Made by a program: the position numbers and the translations under genes. From positions 186,001 through 250,000 of the forward strand of contig JAXGXQ010000003.1 in assembly GCA_040772685.1 (NCBI GenBank): a stretch of DNA of 64,000 nucleotides. Direction: 5' to 3'. Below the pieces are notes generated by a model. It saw nothing but the letters and a program-made list of their open reading frames with translations, did no database searches and was not told the origin of the DNA. Position 1 is the stretch's first letter. Each line of letters begins with the position of its first letter. Shown piece by piece: positions 28,079 through 36,160 of this stretch. The stretch comes from JAXGXQ01 sp040772685 (lineage in GTDB: Bacteria; Bacillota; Clostridia; Saccharofermentanales; UBA5734).

Positions 28079-28903
28079 TTATGCTCCGACTTGCTTGATC
28101 AGGTATACCTTACGGGTTTTTCGGCCGAATTTAAGCGCGTTGCTATGCGAAGCGAAATAAATATCTATCCGATTGCCCTTAATGGCGCCACCGCGATCTT
28201 GAACGATTCGTTCGCCAACACCTTCAATGTAGACGCGGCTGCCCATTGGAATAACGCGGGTATCGGCGGCAATCGTGACGCCTTCCTGCACTTTTTGCCC
28301 AGAGGCGGTTATACCGTAGCCCGGGCTGCCCGGCTGCTTGCCGCAGCACTTATAACAGGAGCAGTAAGCTGTCAGACTGAAGCTGCCAAGCAAGGTGCGG
28401 CCTTCAGCATCCTTTGTAACCGTTGGCTTTGGCGTCGGTTTAGGTGTCGGTTTTCGGGTCGGTTTCGGTGTTGGTTTGGCGGTCGGTTTGGGCGTGGGAG
28501 CCAGCGTTGGTGTCGGTTTGGGGGCAATTGCCAACAAACCAACAGCTACTAATATTTGCTCCTCCGTTTCAGCATCAGTCGGCCCGGCAGGAATTTCCAC
28601 GCCTGTAGCCGTACCAGCATCACGCCTGGCAATAAGATTTAGTTCTGCCAGTGGGATCGGCTCACTGGCAAGCGTAGAACCATCGCGGTTGAAATTAAAT
28701 GCGAACTCCTCAAGTTCTGCTGCCATTAGCGGTGTGAGCGGCGCTGCCTTACTCGTTGTTGCTTCTGTATGATCCGCCGATTCTGTCATAACGTGGACTG
28801 CAGCGACGGGCATATTTGTTGCCGCTGTCAGTGTCATGGTGAAGAGGCTTGAGATGACCAGACTCAGTGCCAGGACAGCCATGATTTTGGACTTGCGTAC
28901 CAT
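28079..28903 (-). CDS. Secreted 3D-domain protein with Pro/Thr/Lys linker (RlpA-like cell-wall enzyme)
   Basis: A 274-residue exported protein. A signal peptide covers about residues 1-28 (MVRKSKIMAVLALSLVIS). A Pro-Thr-Lys repeat linker follows, with units of PTPKPT around residues 130-165, then a C-terminal 3D domain with SFSLTAYCSC, ITASGQKV, AADTRVIPMGS, VQDRGGAIKGNRIDIYF: three conserved Asp residues give the name. This fold is shared with murein lytic transglycosylases (YocH, MltA), so it probably acts on peptidoglycan. A CSCYKCCG Cys cluster lies at the domain entry. ATG 28903 has AGGAGG 8 bases upstream. Confidence 0.85.
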   Translation of the reverse strand: MVRKSKIMAVLALSLVISSLFTMTLTAATNMPVAAVHVMTESADHTEATTSKAAPLTPLMAAELEEFAFNFNRDGSTLASEPIPLAELNLIARRDAGTATGVEIPAGPTDAETEEQILVAVGLLAIAPKPTPTLAPTPKPTAKPTPKPTRKPTPKPTPKPTVTKDAEGRTLLGSFSLTAYCSCYKCCGKQPGSPGYGITASGQKVQEGVTIAADTRVIPMGSRVYIEGVGERIVQDRGGAIKGNRIDIYFASHSNALKFGRKTRKVYLIKQVGA

Positions 28904-28954
28904 CATGTACCTCCTTGACTGCGAATTATTCTTCACAGCTAGTTGAACCAGTTT

Positions 28955-28974
28955 ATCGTTGCCCCTGCAACGAT
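28955..28974 (-). other. Leader hairpin upstream of the 3D-domain gene
   Basis: Perfect 8-base stem ATCGTTGC/GCAACGAT with a 4-base loop, about 50 bases before the start codon. A TATAAT (28993-28998, minus strand) without clear -35 sits just upstream. I looked for a ydaO c-di-AMP riboswitch, common before such genes, and did not find its conserved blocks. The gap 28975-29186 otherwise shows no gene. Confidence 0.4.
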
Positions 28975-29186
28975 TTCTGCTGGATTCGGTTAATTATATG
29001 TGTATTTTTTTCAGAATTCGTGAATTTTCGGCGAACTTTTCCAAATTTACGCATAATTTGTACGTTTTGTAAGCGGTAAACCAGCTTACAACAGCACATT
29101 TTTAGTGAATTAGCAACGGATAAGCGCGAAAAGTTTGCTTGACAGAAAATTGAATATTGTTGAAATCAGGTTTTTTTATAATTATA

Positions 29187-29226
29187 AAAAGCCCCGAAAA
29201 CGGCGTCGGCAGCTTTCGGAGCTTTT
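29187..29226 (-). terminator. Intrinsic terminator of the LsrG-like/alcohol dehydrogenase operon
   Basis: Arms AAAAGCCCCGAAA (29187-29199) and TTTCGGAGCTTTT (29214-29226). On the minus strand the stem ends in GGGGCTTTTTATAATT. It is about 105 bases after the dehydrogenase stop. Confidence 0.75.
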
Positions 29227-29331
29227 GAGAAAAAGATTCTTTTTGACATATTTAGCGCTTGTGAATTCAACTTTCGGCTGAAAATATCACCTTGGCGTCG
29301 TGAGGTTCAAGTCGTTCAAATCTTCAGTAAT

Positions 29332-30378
29332 TCAGTCGATTGTCAGAATAACTTTCAGTGCTTGTTTGCTTCGAACCAATTCAAGCGCCTGGTCAATTTC
29401 CTCCATTGGTAAAACATGAGAATAATAGTTTTTAGGATCAATTTTTCCTTGCTGGATTAAGTCGACATTTTCTGCCATCACTGAATATTCGCCATAAGGG
29501 AAATTCAGCATATGTAACAGGGTATTGTTCTTGAGCAAAGAAGCGTTAACCATGCTGTCTGTATTCTTAAGCACGCCCATCGCGCCTACACGGCCAAATG
29601 GTTTAAGCCTTTGTGAGCCTTCCAGAATTACCTGGCTGGAGCCAACAGCATCCACGACAATATCAAACAGCTGATCTGCAAGGATTTCAGCAACATTCTC
29701 GCGCTTATAATTTATCGTTTTGTCGACATGGGCAATTTGTACAGCTTTTTCTAAGCGATCATCAATGCTGTCGATTGCTGTCAGCGACTTAACTCCGAAT
29801 AGTTTCATGTAAGTCATAATCGCCAAGCCCATTGGGCCCGCCCCGTAGACGAGTACATCTTTTTCCGCGTCACAGCCAAAATTGCGTGCTGCGCTGAGTG
29901 TTTCACATAGCGAAAGCAGCATGCCGCCATCTACGAAATCAAAATCGCGTGGTACTTGGCCGAACTTATTCCGGAAAGGCAGCTCTTCCGGTTTGAAGCC
30001 ATCCTCCAGCATTGCCTTATGGTCGGCCACAAGCCCATATTGGGCCATCCCGCCAAAAGTACGTGAATAGCCATTGCCCACATCAGGACGCAGATTTGTG
30101 TGCACAAAGCGGTCACCCAGCTCGATATACCGTACCTTGGCTCCCAGTTCAACAGCTTCGCCGGCACCTTCATGGCCAAGAATTGTCGGATAAGCGCCGC
30201 AGCCTTCATGCTCGCCCATTGTATTACTGATAATCTGAAAATCAGTACCATTGCAAAACCCGCAGGCACGCACTCTTACCAACACCTCATAATCACCCGG
30301 CACCGGCACAGGAACGTCATCAACCAACTTGACAACACCCGGGGCAATAACAGCAATAGCTTTCATTGTTCGATTCAT
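29332..30378 (-). CDS. Zinc-type (MDR) alcohol dehydrogenase family protein
   Basis: A 348-residue medium-chain dehydrogenase/reductase. The catalytic zinc region is ACGFCNGTD and the GHEGAGEAVELG signature (ILGHEG). The Rossmann motif is VYGAGPMGLAI. The four-Cys structural-zinc loop of classic alcohol dehydrogenases is absent (the loop reads RPDVGNGYSRTFG). The second gene of a two-gene operon, 20 bases behind the LsrG-like gene. GGAGC lies before the ATG. The substrate is likely an alcohol or polyol, unknown in detail. Confidence 0.87.
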   Translation of the reverse strand: MNRTMKAIAVIAPGVVKLVDDVPVPVPGDYEVLVRVRACGFCNGTDFQIISNTMGEHEGCGAYPTILGHEGAGEAVELGAKVRYIELGDRFVHTNLRPDVGNGYSRTFGGMAQYGLVADHKAMLEDGFKPEELPFRNKFGQVPRDFDFVDGGMLLSLCETLSAARNFGCDAEKDVLVYGAGPMGLAIMTYMKLFGVKSLTAIDSIDDRLEKAVQIAHVDKTINYKRENVAEILADQLFDIVVDAVGSSQVILEGSQRLKPFGRVGAMGVLKNTDSMVNASLLKNNTLLHMLNFPYGEYSVMAENVDLIQQGKIDPKNYYSHVLPMEEIDQALELVRSKQALKVILTID

Positions 30379-30398
30379 ATTTGAAGCTCCTTAAAAAA

Positions 30399-30725
30399 TT
30401 ATGTTGGGCAGTTTTGGGCTGGGATATCACTGATATCCTTGACTACATCACCATAATACACGCGCTCCCGAGGGGCAGCGAAGCAGTCTTCAACTGCTTC
30501 TTTCCATTTCTTATAGTGCTGGGTTGTCATATGAATCTCCATGCCTTTTTCACTATAGTAAGATTCATAAAGAATAAAAGTGTTGGGGTCGTCCTTTGCC
30601 TGATAAAAATCGAAAATCGCCACACCTTCTTCTAATTGAGAATTTATCTGGTTTTCCCGGGTAGCTTCAATAAAGAAATCACGCTTTTCGGGTTTAATGA
30701 CCATCGTCACAAACTTGACGACCAT
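30399..30725 (-). CDS. LsrG/YgiN-like antibiotic-biosynthesis-monooxygenase (ABM) domain protein
   Basis: A 108-residue single ABM domain of the dimeric alpha-beta barrel type. MVVKFVTMVIKPEKRDFFIEAT opens the fold in the usual way; HMTTQHYKKW matches the LsrG/quinol-monooxygenase signature. Relatives include AI-2 isomerase LsrG and heme- or quinol-acting monooxygenases. ATG 30725 follows AAAGGATG, while the longer frame from 30743 has no RBS. It is co-transcribed with the MDR dehydrogenase, as is common for such small genes in sugar operons. Confidence 0.78.
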   Translation of the reverse strand: MVVKFVTMVIKPEKRDFFIEATRENQINSQLEEGVAIFDFYQAKDDPNTFILYESYYSEKGMEIHMTTQHYKKWKEAVEDCFAAPRERVYYGDVVKDISDIPAQNCPT

Positions 30726-30862
30726 TTCGGCACATCCTTTCATTCGCCTGGCATCTGTTCACAATCTGCAGCAAGCCTCACATTGCTTTAACAAATGCAT
30801 CAAGTTGATGTTGCTAAATGAATTAGAAATTTGGTTCTTTGTATAAACTCTATCGGTTCAGA

Positions 30863-30898
30863 GCAAAAAAAACAAGGCGCTCGGTTGAGCGCCCTGTT
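30863..30898 (-). terminator. Intrinsic terminator of ABC operon 2
   Basis: Perfect 7-base stem GGCGCTC/GAGCGCC with a 4-base loop (30876-30893), extendable by 4 pairs, followed on the minus strand by TTG and a run of eight T. Confidence 0.9.
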
Positions 30899-30935
30899 CT
30901 TGATTAGATTAAGTTCTGTTTTTGCTTTGCACAGA

Positions 30936-31655
30936 TTAACCGCCGAGGTATGCCTTCTTAACTTCCTCGTTTTGCATCAGGTTTTCGCAGGTGTCTGTCA
31001 TGACAATGTTGCCTGTCTGCATGACATAGCCGCGATGCGCTGTTGACAGTGCGATTTTTGAGTTCTGTTCAACGAAAAGTATTGTCGTGCCTTCGGCGTT
31101 GATCTCGCGGATTGCGACAAAGATTTCCTTGATGATCAGCGGCGCCAGGCCCAAAGATGGTTCGTCAAGCATCATCAGCTTCGGTCGATTAATCAAAGAA
31201 CGCCCTATAGCAAGCATCTGCTGCTCACCACCGGAGAGCGTGCCGCCCATCTGGGTGCGGCGCTCCAGTAAACGCGGGAATTTTTTATAGACCATTTGCA
31301 GGTCGTCTTTGATTCCCTTCTGATCCTTGCGCAGATAGGCACCCATATACAGGTTTTCCTCAACTGTCAGACCGGGGAAAACGTGGCGGCCTTCCAGGAC
31401 TTGCGAGATACCCAGCGAAGCTACTTTATAACCTGGGAAGGTTTGAATTTCCTTGCCCTCATAAAGTATTTTCCCTTCAACTCCACGACGTTTGGTCAGG
31501 CCGGAAATTGACTGCAGAGTAGTGGTCTTTCCGGCGCCGTTAGCTCCGATCAAGGTTACCATTTCGCCTTCATTGACATAAAGATCGATGCCCTTCACGG
31601 AATGGATATTGCCATAGTAATAATGAAAATCAATTAGTTCCAGCACAGCAGCCAT
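30936..31655 (-). CDS. livF: Branched-chain amino acid ABC transporter ATP-binding protein, LivF-like (cluster 2)
   Basis: A 239-residue ATPase with Walker A GANGAGKTT, signature LSGGEQQML, Walker B LMMLDEPSLGLAP and the LFVEQNS switch. The last gene of the second HAAT-type operon; its ATG overlaps the livG stop by one base (TAATG). A strong terminator follows 38 bases later. It is a paralogue of the cluster 1 LivF rather than a close duplicate. Confidence 0.93.
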   Translation of the reverse strand: MAAVLELIDFHYYYGNIHSVKGIDLYVNEGEMVTLIGANGAGKTTTLQSISGLTKRRGVEGKILYEGKEIQTFPGYKVASLGISQVLEGRHVFPGLTVEENLYMGAYLRKDQKGIKDDLQMVYKKFPRLLERRTQMGGTLSGGEQQMLAIGRSLINRPKLMMLDEPSLGLAPLIIKEIFVAIREINAEGTTILFVEQNSKIALSTAHRGYVMQTGNIVMTDTCENLMQNEEVKKAYLGG

Positions 31656-32410
31656 TATTCATCACCTCCCAGATACGCCGTAATGACATCGGGGTTGTTC
31701 TGGACAATGAGCGCTTCGCCTTCGGCAATCAGCTTGCCGTTGTTAAGTACATAAATGTAATCGCTAATGTCCATGATCAGCTTCATGTCATGCTCAACGA
31801 TCAGGATTGTCACGCCGGATTCAGTGATTTTATGCAGCAGATTATCAAGCTCAAGTTTTTCGGCTGTGTTCATACCGGCTGCAGGTTCGTCCAGCAGAAT
31901 AACCTTAGGATCACCGGCGAGACCGCGGACGATTTCTAACAGGCGCTGTTTGCCGTATGACAAACTGCCCGCCGGCTGAAACGCGAATTCATCAAGTCCA
32001 ACAAACTGCAGCAGTTCGTGTGCTTTCTCCTTAATACGCGCCTCTTCAGCACGCTTTCTAGGAGTGTGCAACAGACTGTCCCAGAAATTCTGTTTAAGCT
32101 TCGATTGCATGCCTACCAGCACATTGTCCAGCACACTCATCTTCCAGAAAAGGTTGATTACCTGATATGTCCGGGCAATGCCGGCTTTGTTGATCTGGAA
32201 GCCGCGCAAACCTTCAAGGTGCTTGCCATCCAGAATAACTTCGCCGCTTGCAGGCGTGTAAACACCGCTGATACAATTGAAAAGCGTTGTCTTGCCAGCG
32301 CCGTTCGGGCCAATCAGAGCAGTGATCTTATTGGGCTGAACTTTAATGCTTACCTCATTTACAGCGGTTAAGCCGCCAAAACGAATTGTAACTTTATTGG
32401 TTTCCAGCAC
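31655..32410 (-). CDS. livG: Branched-chain amino acid ABC transporter ATP-binding protein, LivG-like (cluster 2)
   Basis: A 251-residue ATPase. Walker A GPNGAGKTT, the LivG insertion with ARTYQVINLFWKMSVLDNV, SLSYGKQRLLEIVRGL in the signature position, and Walker B VILLDEPAAGMN. It starts 2 bases after livM and is translationally coupled to livF. Confidence 0.93.
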   Translation of the reverse strand: MLETNKVTIRFGGLTAVNEVSIKVQPNKITALIGPNGAGKTTLFNCISGVYTPASGEVILDGKHLEGLRGFQINKAGIARTYQVINLFWKMSVLDNVLVGMQSKLKQNFWDSLLHTPRKRAEEARIKEKAHELLQFVGLDEFAFQPAGSLSYGKQRLLEIVRGLAGDPKVILLDEPAAGMNTAEKLELDNLLHKITESGVTILIVEHDMKLIMDISDYIYVLNNGKLIAEGEALIVQNNPDVITAYLGGDE

Positions 32411-32412
32411 GC

Positions 32413-33411
32413 TTACTCACCGTCCTTCCTGCTCGAGCCGGCTGCGGCTTTATGCAGCTTTCTCTTCTTAATTGAAACCATCAGATCCTGAATACCACCA
32501 TAGATTCCTCCCGGAAGTGCTACGATTACGATCAGCAGCAGAATGCCAAAGAAGAGCATCTGATATTCCTGCAGCGGCCGAATCAGTTCCATCATGATAC
32601 TAATGATCACGACACCAATAATCGGACCGGCTAACGAGGCAGTTCCGCCGAACAGCAGCATTGTCAGGAAAGAGACCGACTGATTCTGCATGGCGGTTTC
32701 CGGGCTCATGTAACGGTACAAATGGATAAATATCGCGCCAGCCAGGCCAGTGTAAAAGGCACTGACCGTGAAAGCTACAATTTTGTATTTGTGGACATTA
32801 ACGCCCATTCCGTCAGCAGCGTTGGTGTTTTCCCGGATTGCCATGAAAGCACGACCCACACGTGAATTGACCAATGACTGTTTTAACAGCATACCCACAA
32901 CAACAAAGATCAGCAGGAAGTAGTACCAGCTTTGATAGCTTTGCAGGAACGGAATGTTAATAACTTTAATGCCCAGATAGTCACCAGTTACGCCGCCCGG
33001 CGAAACGTATAGCAGGTTGAAGGTGATTTCGCCGAAAGCAATTGTTGCCAGCGACAGGAAGTGAAATTTCAGCTTTGAAGCCGGGTAGGCAAGCAAAGCG
33101 CCGATCGCTGCTGCTAAAACAGCACCAAGCGGAATGGTGATATAAAGCGGAATGTTGAAATAATTGTTCAGCATGCCTGTGGTGTAAGCGCCGATCACAA
33201 AAAACGCGGCGTGACCGAGCGATATCTGACCACTGTAACCAAACAGGATGTCGAGTCCTGAAACCGCAATTATGTATACCAACATAGTGCAGCTGATCAG
33301 AACCCAGTAATCATTACCTACGATAGCTTGTATTATGAACGGTAAGGTCAGGACCAGCGCCGCGAACGCCAGTGCTAACGGTAATTTTTTCTTACCTTGC
33401 TGTATATTCAA
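32413..33411 (-). CDS. livM: Branched-chain amino acid ABC transporter permease, LivM-like (cluster 2)
   Basis: A 332-residue permease with about nine hydrophobic helices. Characteristic blocks are GYSGQISLGHAAFFVIGAYT and GRAFMAIRENTNAADGMGVN, the ATPase-contacting loop. The C-terminal tail is basic. It sits 23 bases behind livH and 2 bases before livG. Confidence 0.92.
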   Translation of the reverse strand: MNIQQGKKKLPLALAFAALVLTLPFIIQAIVGNDYWVLISCTMLVYIIAVSGLDILFGYSGQISLGHAAFFVIGAYTTGMLNNYFNIPLYITIPLGAVLAAAIGALLAYPASKLKFHFLSLATIAFGEITFNLLYVSPGGVTGDYLGIKVINIPFLQSYQSWYYFLLIFVVVGMLLKQSLVNSRVGRAFMAIRENTNAADGMGVNVHKYKIVAFTVSAFYTGLAGAIFIHLYRYMSPETAMQNQSVSFLTMLLFGGTASLAGPIIGVVIISIMMELIRPLQEYQMLFFGILLLIVIVALPGGIYGGIQDLMVSIKKRKLHKAAAGSSRKDGE

Positions 33412-33434
33412 ATCGATACCCCCTTTTCTCTCGC

Positions 33435-34334
33435 TTATACATCTTGGATGGCCTTCTCATTGAAGATACCGGTGGGTTTGATAAACAGGAAGAGAATCAA
33501 AAGGGTATAGGCTATCAGGTTTTTATAGGTACCGCTCCAGTAGCCGGCAACAAATGTCTCAACCAGACCAAGGAGCAGACCACCAACCATAGCACCGTAC
33601 ATGTTGCCATAACCGCCCATAACGGCGCCTGCAAAACCTTTACGCCCGATAGTAGCGCCGAGCGTTGTATAAACTCCGTACATGGGGCCAAGCAGCATAC
33701 CAGCAATTGACGCGATAGCAGCGGATAAGCCCCAAGTAACACCAGTGCTCAAAGAGGTATTGATGCCAACTGATTCAGCCGCAAGAGAGTCCATGGCAGC
33801 GCCACGCATTGCTGTCCCGAACTTTGTTTTTGTCATAAAGAAATGCAGCGCGATCATCAAAACAATGGATAATCCCAGGGCAATCCAGGCTTCAGTTTGC
33901 GCGGTTACGCCAAATATTTTTAATGTACTTTTGGAAAATACCTGCGGAAACTGCAGGGTCTGAGAGCCGTAGAAGGCTTGCGCTGTGTTCTGAATGATAT
34001 AAGATATCGCGATCGTTGCAAGTACGACATAGATCGGAATAACATTCTTATTCAATAAAATGCGGATAACGCCTTTTTCCAACAGCATTCCAAGTAAGAA
34101 GGCTGTAATAAAGGTTAATATCAGCGAAAGATAAATATTTATACCTAATACGGTATAAAAGGTGATACCTAAATAGGCTCCCACGGTGATCATGTCACCT
34201 TGAACGAAGCTCATCAAGCCTGAAGCCCGGTAAATTAGGCTGTAGCCGAGCGCAATCAGACCGTATATGGCCCCGATGATCAAGCCATTGATCAGAAGGA
34301 TTGCAAACACTTGGTCGTCCCCCCATCCTGACAT
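33435..34334 (-). CDS. livH: Branched-chain amino acid ABC transporter permease, LivH-like (cluster 2)
   Basis: A 299-residue permease. It opens with a hydrophobic helix after MSGWGDDQV and has the family blocks GLMSFVQGDMITVGAYLG and GTAMRGAAMDSLAAESVGIN. It is separated from the upstream binding-protein gene by a hairpin (34356-34402) that probably reduces transcription into the membrane genes. Confidence 0.92.
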   Translation of the reverse strand: MSGWGDDQVFAILLINGLIIGAIYGLIALGYSLIYRASGLMSFVQGDMITVGAYLGITFYTVLGINIYLSLILTFITAFLLGMLLEKGVIRILLNKNVIPIYVVLATIAISYIIQNTAQAFYGSQTLQFPQVFSKSTLKIFGVTAQTEAWIALGLSIVLMIALHFFMTKTKFGTAMRGAAMDSLAAESVGINTSLSTGVTWGLSAAIASIAGMLLGPMYGVYTTLGATIGRKGFAGAVMGGYGNMYGAMVGGLLLGLVETFVAGYWSGTYKNLIAYTLLILFLFIKPTGIFNEKAIQDV

Positions 34335-34355
34335 ACTTTAATATAGTGTTAAGCG

Positions 34356-34402
34356 GTGGAAAAGCGGGTAACCCCTTACAGGTGCCACCCGCTTTTTTCC
34401 AC
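34356..34402 (-). terminator. Intercistronic hairpin (partial terminator) between binding protein and livH
   Basis: Arms GTGGAAAAGCGGGT (34356-34369) and ACCCGCTTTTTTCCAC (34387-34402), one long stem around a 17-base loop. On the minus strand a short T tract lies within the second arm. It probably lowers read-through from the highly expressed binding-protein gene into livHMGF. Confidence 0.65.
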
Positions 34403-34467
34403 ACTATTTTAGCGTTTGCTGTAGTAGAATACGCGGTTTGATAAACAAACCTTGTGGCTTTAAAGAT

Positions 34468-35754
34468 TTATTTCGCATTACCGGTGGCTGCTTTGTATTT
34501 TTCATAGCCGCCGCTTGCCAGCCAGTCATCCAGCGGGATGTCTTTGCCGTCAACCAGGATGAATTCCATGAATTTGCTGTAGCCTTCACGGTCGCCCTTG
34601 GTGTAATCCAGCTCGCCGCCGAGACCCGGGATCTTAACCTTGATCATGGCTTCACGCAAAGATTCGTCGTCATTCTTGCCGGCGATTTTGGCTGCTTCCC
34701 ACATGGCCATCATTGTGTCGTATCCACGGTAAGCAGATTCGTGCACGTTGAGTTCGCCGTATTCAGCTTTGAATTTTTCGAGGAAAGTCTTAACGATGGG
34801 GATATTGCAGTCTTCGATAGCGTTATAGGTTACATATGGATATGCGAAGTAGATGTAGTTGGAGTTCTGAGCGCCGGCGATTTGCTGATACTGCGTAGAA
34901 TAGTTTTCTTTACAGCAGATGGTGCCGGTGTAGCCCATGTTGCGGAGCTGTTTCACGAAAGGACCAAAAGTTGAGCCGATCAGGGACATGAAGACGGTGT
35001 CCGGCTTGGAGTTGATGATCTGAGTGATCTGGCCGGCGAAGTCGGTATCGTTGGAGTCACATTGCTGACGTGTGGTCACTGTGACACCCTTTTCTTCACA
35101 TGCCTTGATGAAGGCATCGGCTGTGGATTTACCGGTGTCATCGGTACCGTTCATAACCGCGACAGAAGTATATTTCAGCTTGTCTTTAAGCAGATCAACA
35201 TCCTGTGGAACAATGCGGTTGTTGTTAGAGCTGGCGCGGAAGGTGTAAATTTTGCTCTGATCCGCCATCCAGGTTGCAGATGTGCCGAGGCCGAAGTTAA
35301 AGACTTTGGCGTCGTTGATGTAAGAGATACAGGCGGAAACTTCGTTGGAGTTGACTGAACCGATGATAGCATCAACGTTATCGTTGCTCAGCATCTTCTG
35401 TACAACTTTAACAGCTTCTTCTGTTTTACCGGTTGTATCATAATGGATTGTTTCAATTTTCGCGCCGTTGAAGCCGCCGGCTGCGTTGATTTCTTTAACT
35501 GCCAGCTCAATACCACGTTTAGCATCGGTACCGGGGATGGCGTTACTGCCGGTCAACTGTAGATAGGTTCCTATCAGGAACTTGCCGCCGCTTGCCTGTG
35601 TTGTGCCACCGGTTGTGCCTGCGGTCGTACCTGCAGTTGTACCTGCGGTCGTGCCTGCGGTTGTAGCTGCTGTGGTTGTTGCTGCGGTGCCGCAGCCTGT
35701 CATAGCCAGTATTAACGCTGCTACGAGGGATAAAATAAGAATTTTCTTACTCAT
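34468..35754 (-). CDS. HAAT-family substrate-binding lipoprotein (LivJ-like) 1
   Basis: A 428-residue lipoprotein. The signal peptide ends in the lipobox LAMTGC with Cys at residue 21. A Thr/Ala/Gly linker with repeated TTAGT units follows (residues about 24-55). The periplasmic-binding-protein type 1 fold begins with FLIGTYLQLTGSNAIPGTDAKRG and continues with AGGFNGAKIETIHYD and DAIIGSVNSNEVSA. It binds an amino acid or a related solute outside the cell and hands it to LivHM of cluster 2. A promoter lies at 35951-35979; the 406-base gap upstream also contains the terminator of the next gene. Confidence 0.92.
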   Translation of the reverse strand: MSKKILILSLVAALILAMTGCGTAATTTAATTAGTTAGTTAGTTAGTTGGTTQASGGKFLIGTYLQLTGSNAIPGTDAKRGIELAVKEINAAGGFNGAKIETIHYDTTGKTEEAVKVVQKMLSNDNVDAIIGSVNSNEVSACISYINDAKVFNFGLGTSATWMADQSKIYTFRASSNNNRIVPQDVDLLKDKLKYTSVAVMNGTDDTGKSTADAFIKACEEKGVTVTTRQQCDSNDTDFAGQITQIINSKPDTVFMSLIGSTFGPFVKQLRNMGYTGTICCKENYSTQYQQIAGAQNSNYIYFAYPYVTYNAIEDCNIPIVKTFLEKFKAEYGELNVHESAYRGYDTMMAMWEAAKIAGKNDDESLREAMIKVKIPGLGGELDYTKGDREGYSKFMEFILVDGKDIPLDDWLASGGYEKYKAATGNAK

Positions 35755-35950
35755 TGTTTTCTCCTTTGCTTTTTTGAGTTGGCTGGAACTGGAATATGTT
35801 CTGATACGAGGTTGTTGCGATTAATACCCTCCTTGTTAACGGAATCGCTAATAATTTGAGTAGTCAACAGGACAAGTCTTGATTGTGCAATGATCACAAT
35901 AACGCTTAGGATTTTTGGATAACTTGTCTATGCTTTGTACAGCTTATTCT

Positions 35951-35979
35951 AAGATAGCATTCACTTTCAGTTTAGTCAA
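35951..35979 (-). promoter_or_regulatory. Promoter of ABC operon 2 (binding protein 1)
   Basis: On the minus strand, -35 TTGACT (35974-35979), 17-base spacer, -10 TATCTT (35951-35956). The leader would be about 190 bases. Confidence 0.65.
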
Positions 35980-36059
35980 TATTCTGTACACAGTTTCGAC
36001 ACAATCACTTGTGTTCAATTTCACCAGAACAATAAAATAATATTCAGCTTTTTATCGGT

Positions 36060-36096
36060 AAAAGACCCCGGAATCCTCAGGGAATCTTCGGGGCCC
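36060..36096 (-). terminator. Terminator of the second binding-protein gene
   Basis: GC-rich stem with CCCCG (36066-36070) and CGGGG (36089-36093) at its base and partly paired inner arms; TCTTTTACC follows on the minus strand, about 65 bases after the stop. Confidence 0.7.
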
Positions 36097-36160
36097 TTAC
36101 CGGTCTGGATATGTTAAATTTTCATGTGCTTATGTGTCTGGAGTATGCAATTGACTCCAA

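Noticed and set aside
28395..28540. Repeated DNA in the 3D-domain gene that might suggest an array
   Set aside because: It encodes the PTPKPT linker in frame; there are no spacers, so it is not CRISPR.
28904..29100. ydaO c-di-AMP riboswitch before the 3D-domain gene
   Set aside because: Expected from the gene type but conserved blocks are absent.
35595..35690. Short tandem repeats as possible CRISPR or origin iterons
   Set aside because: They encode the Thr-rich lipoprotein linker in frame.
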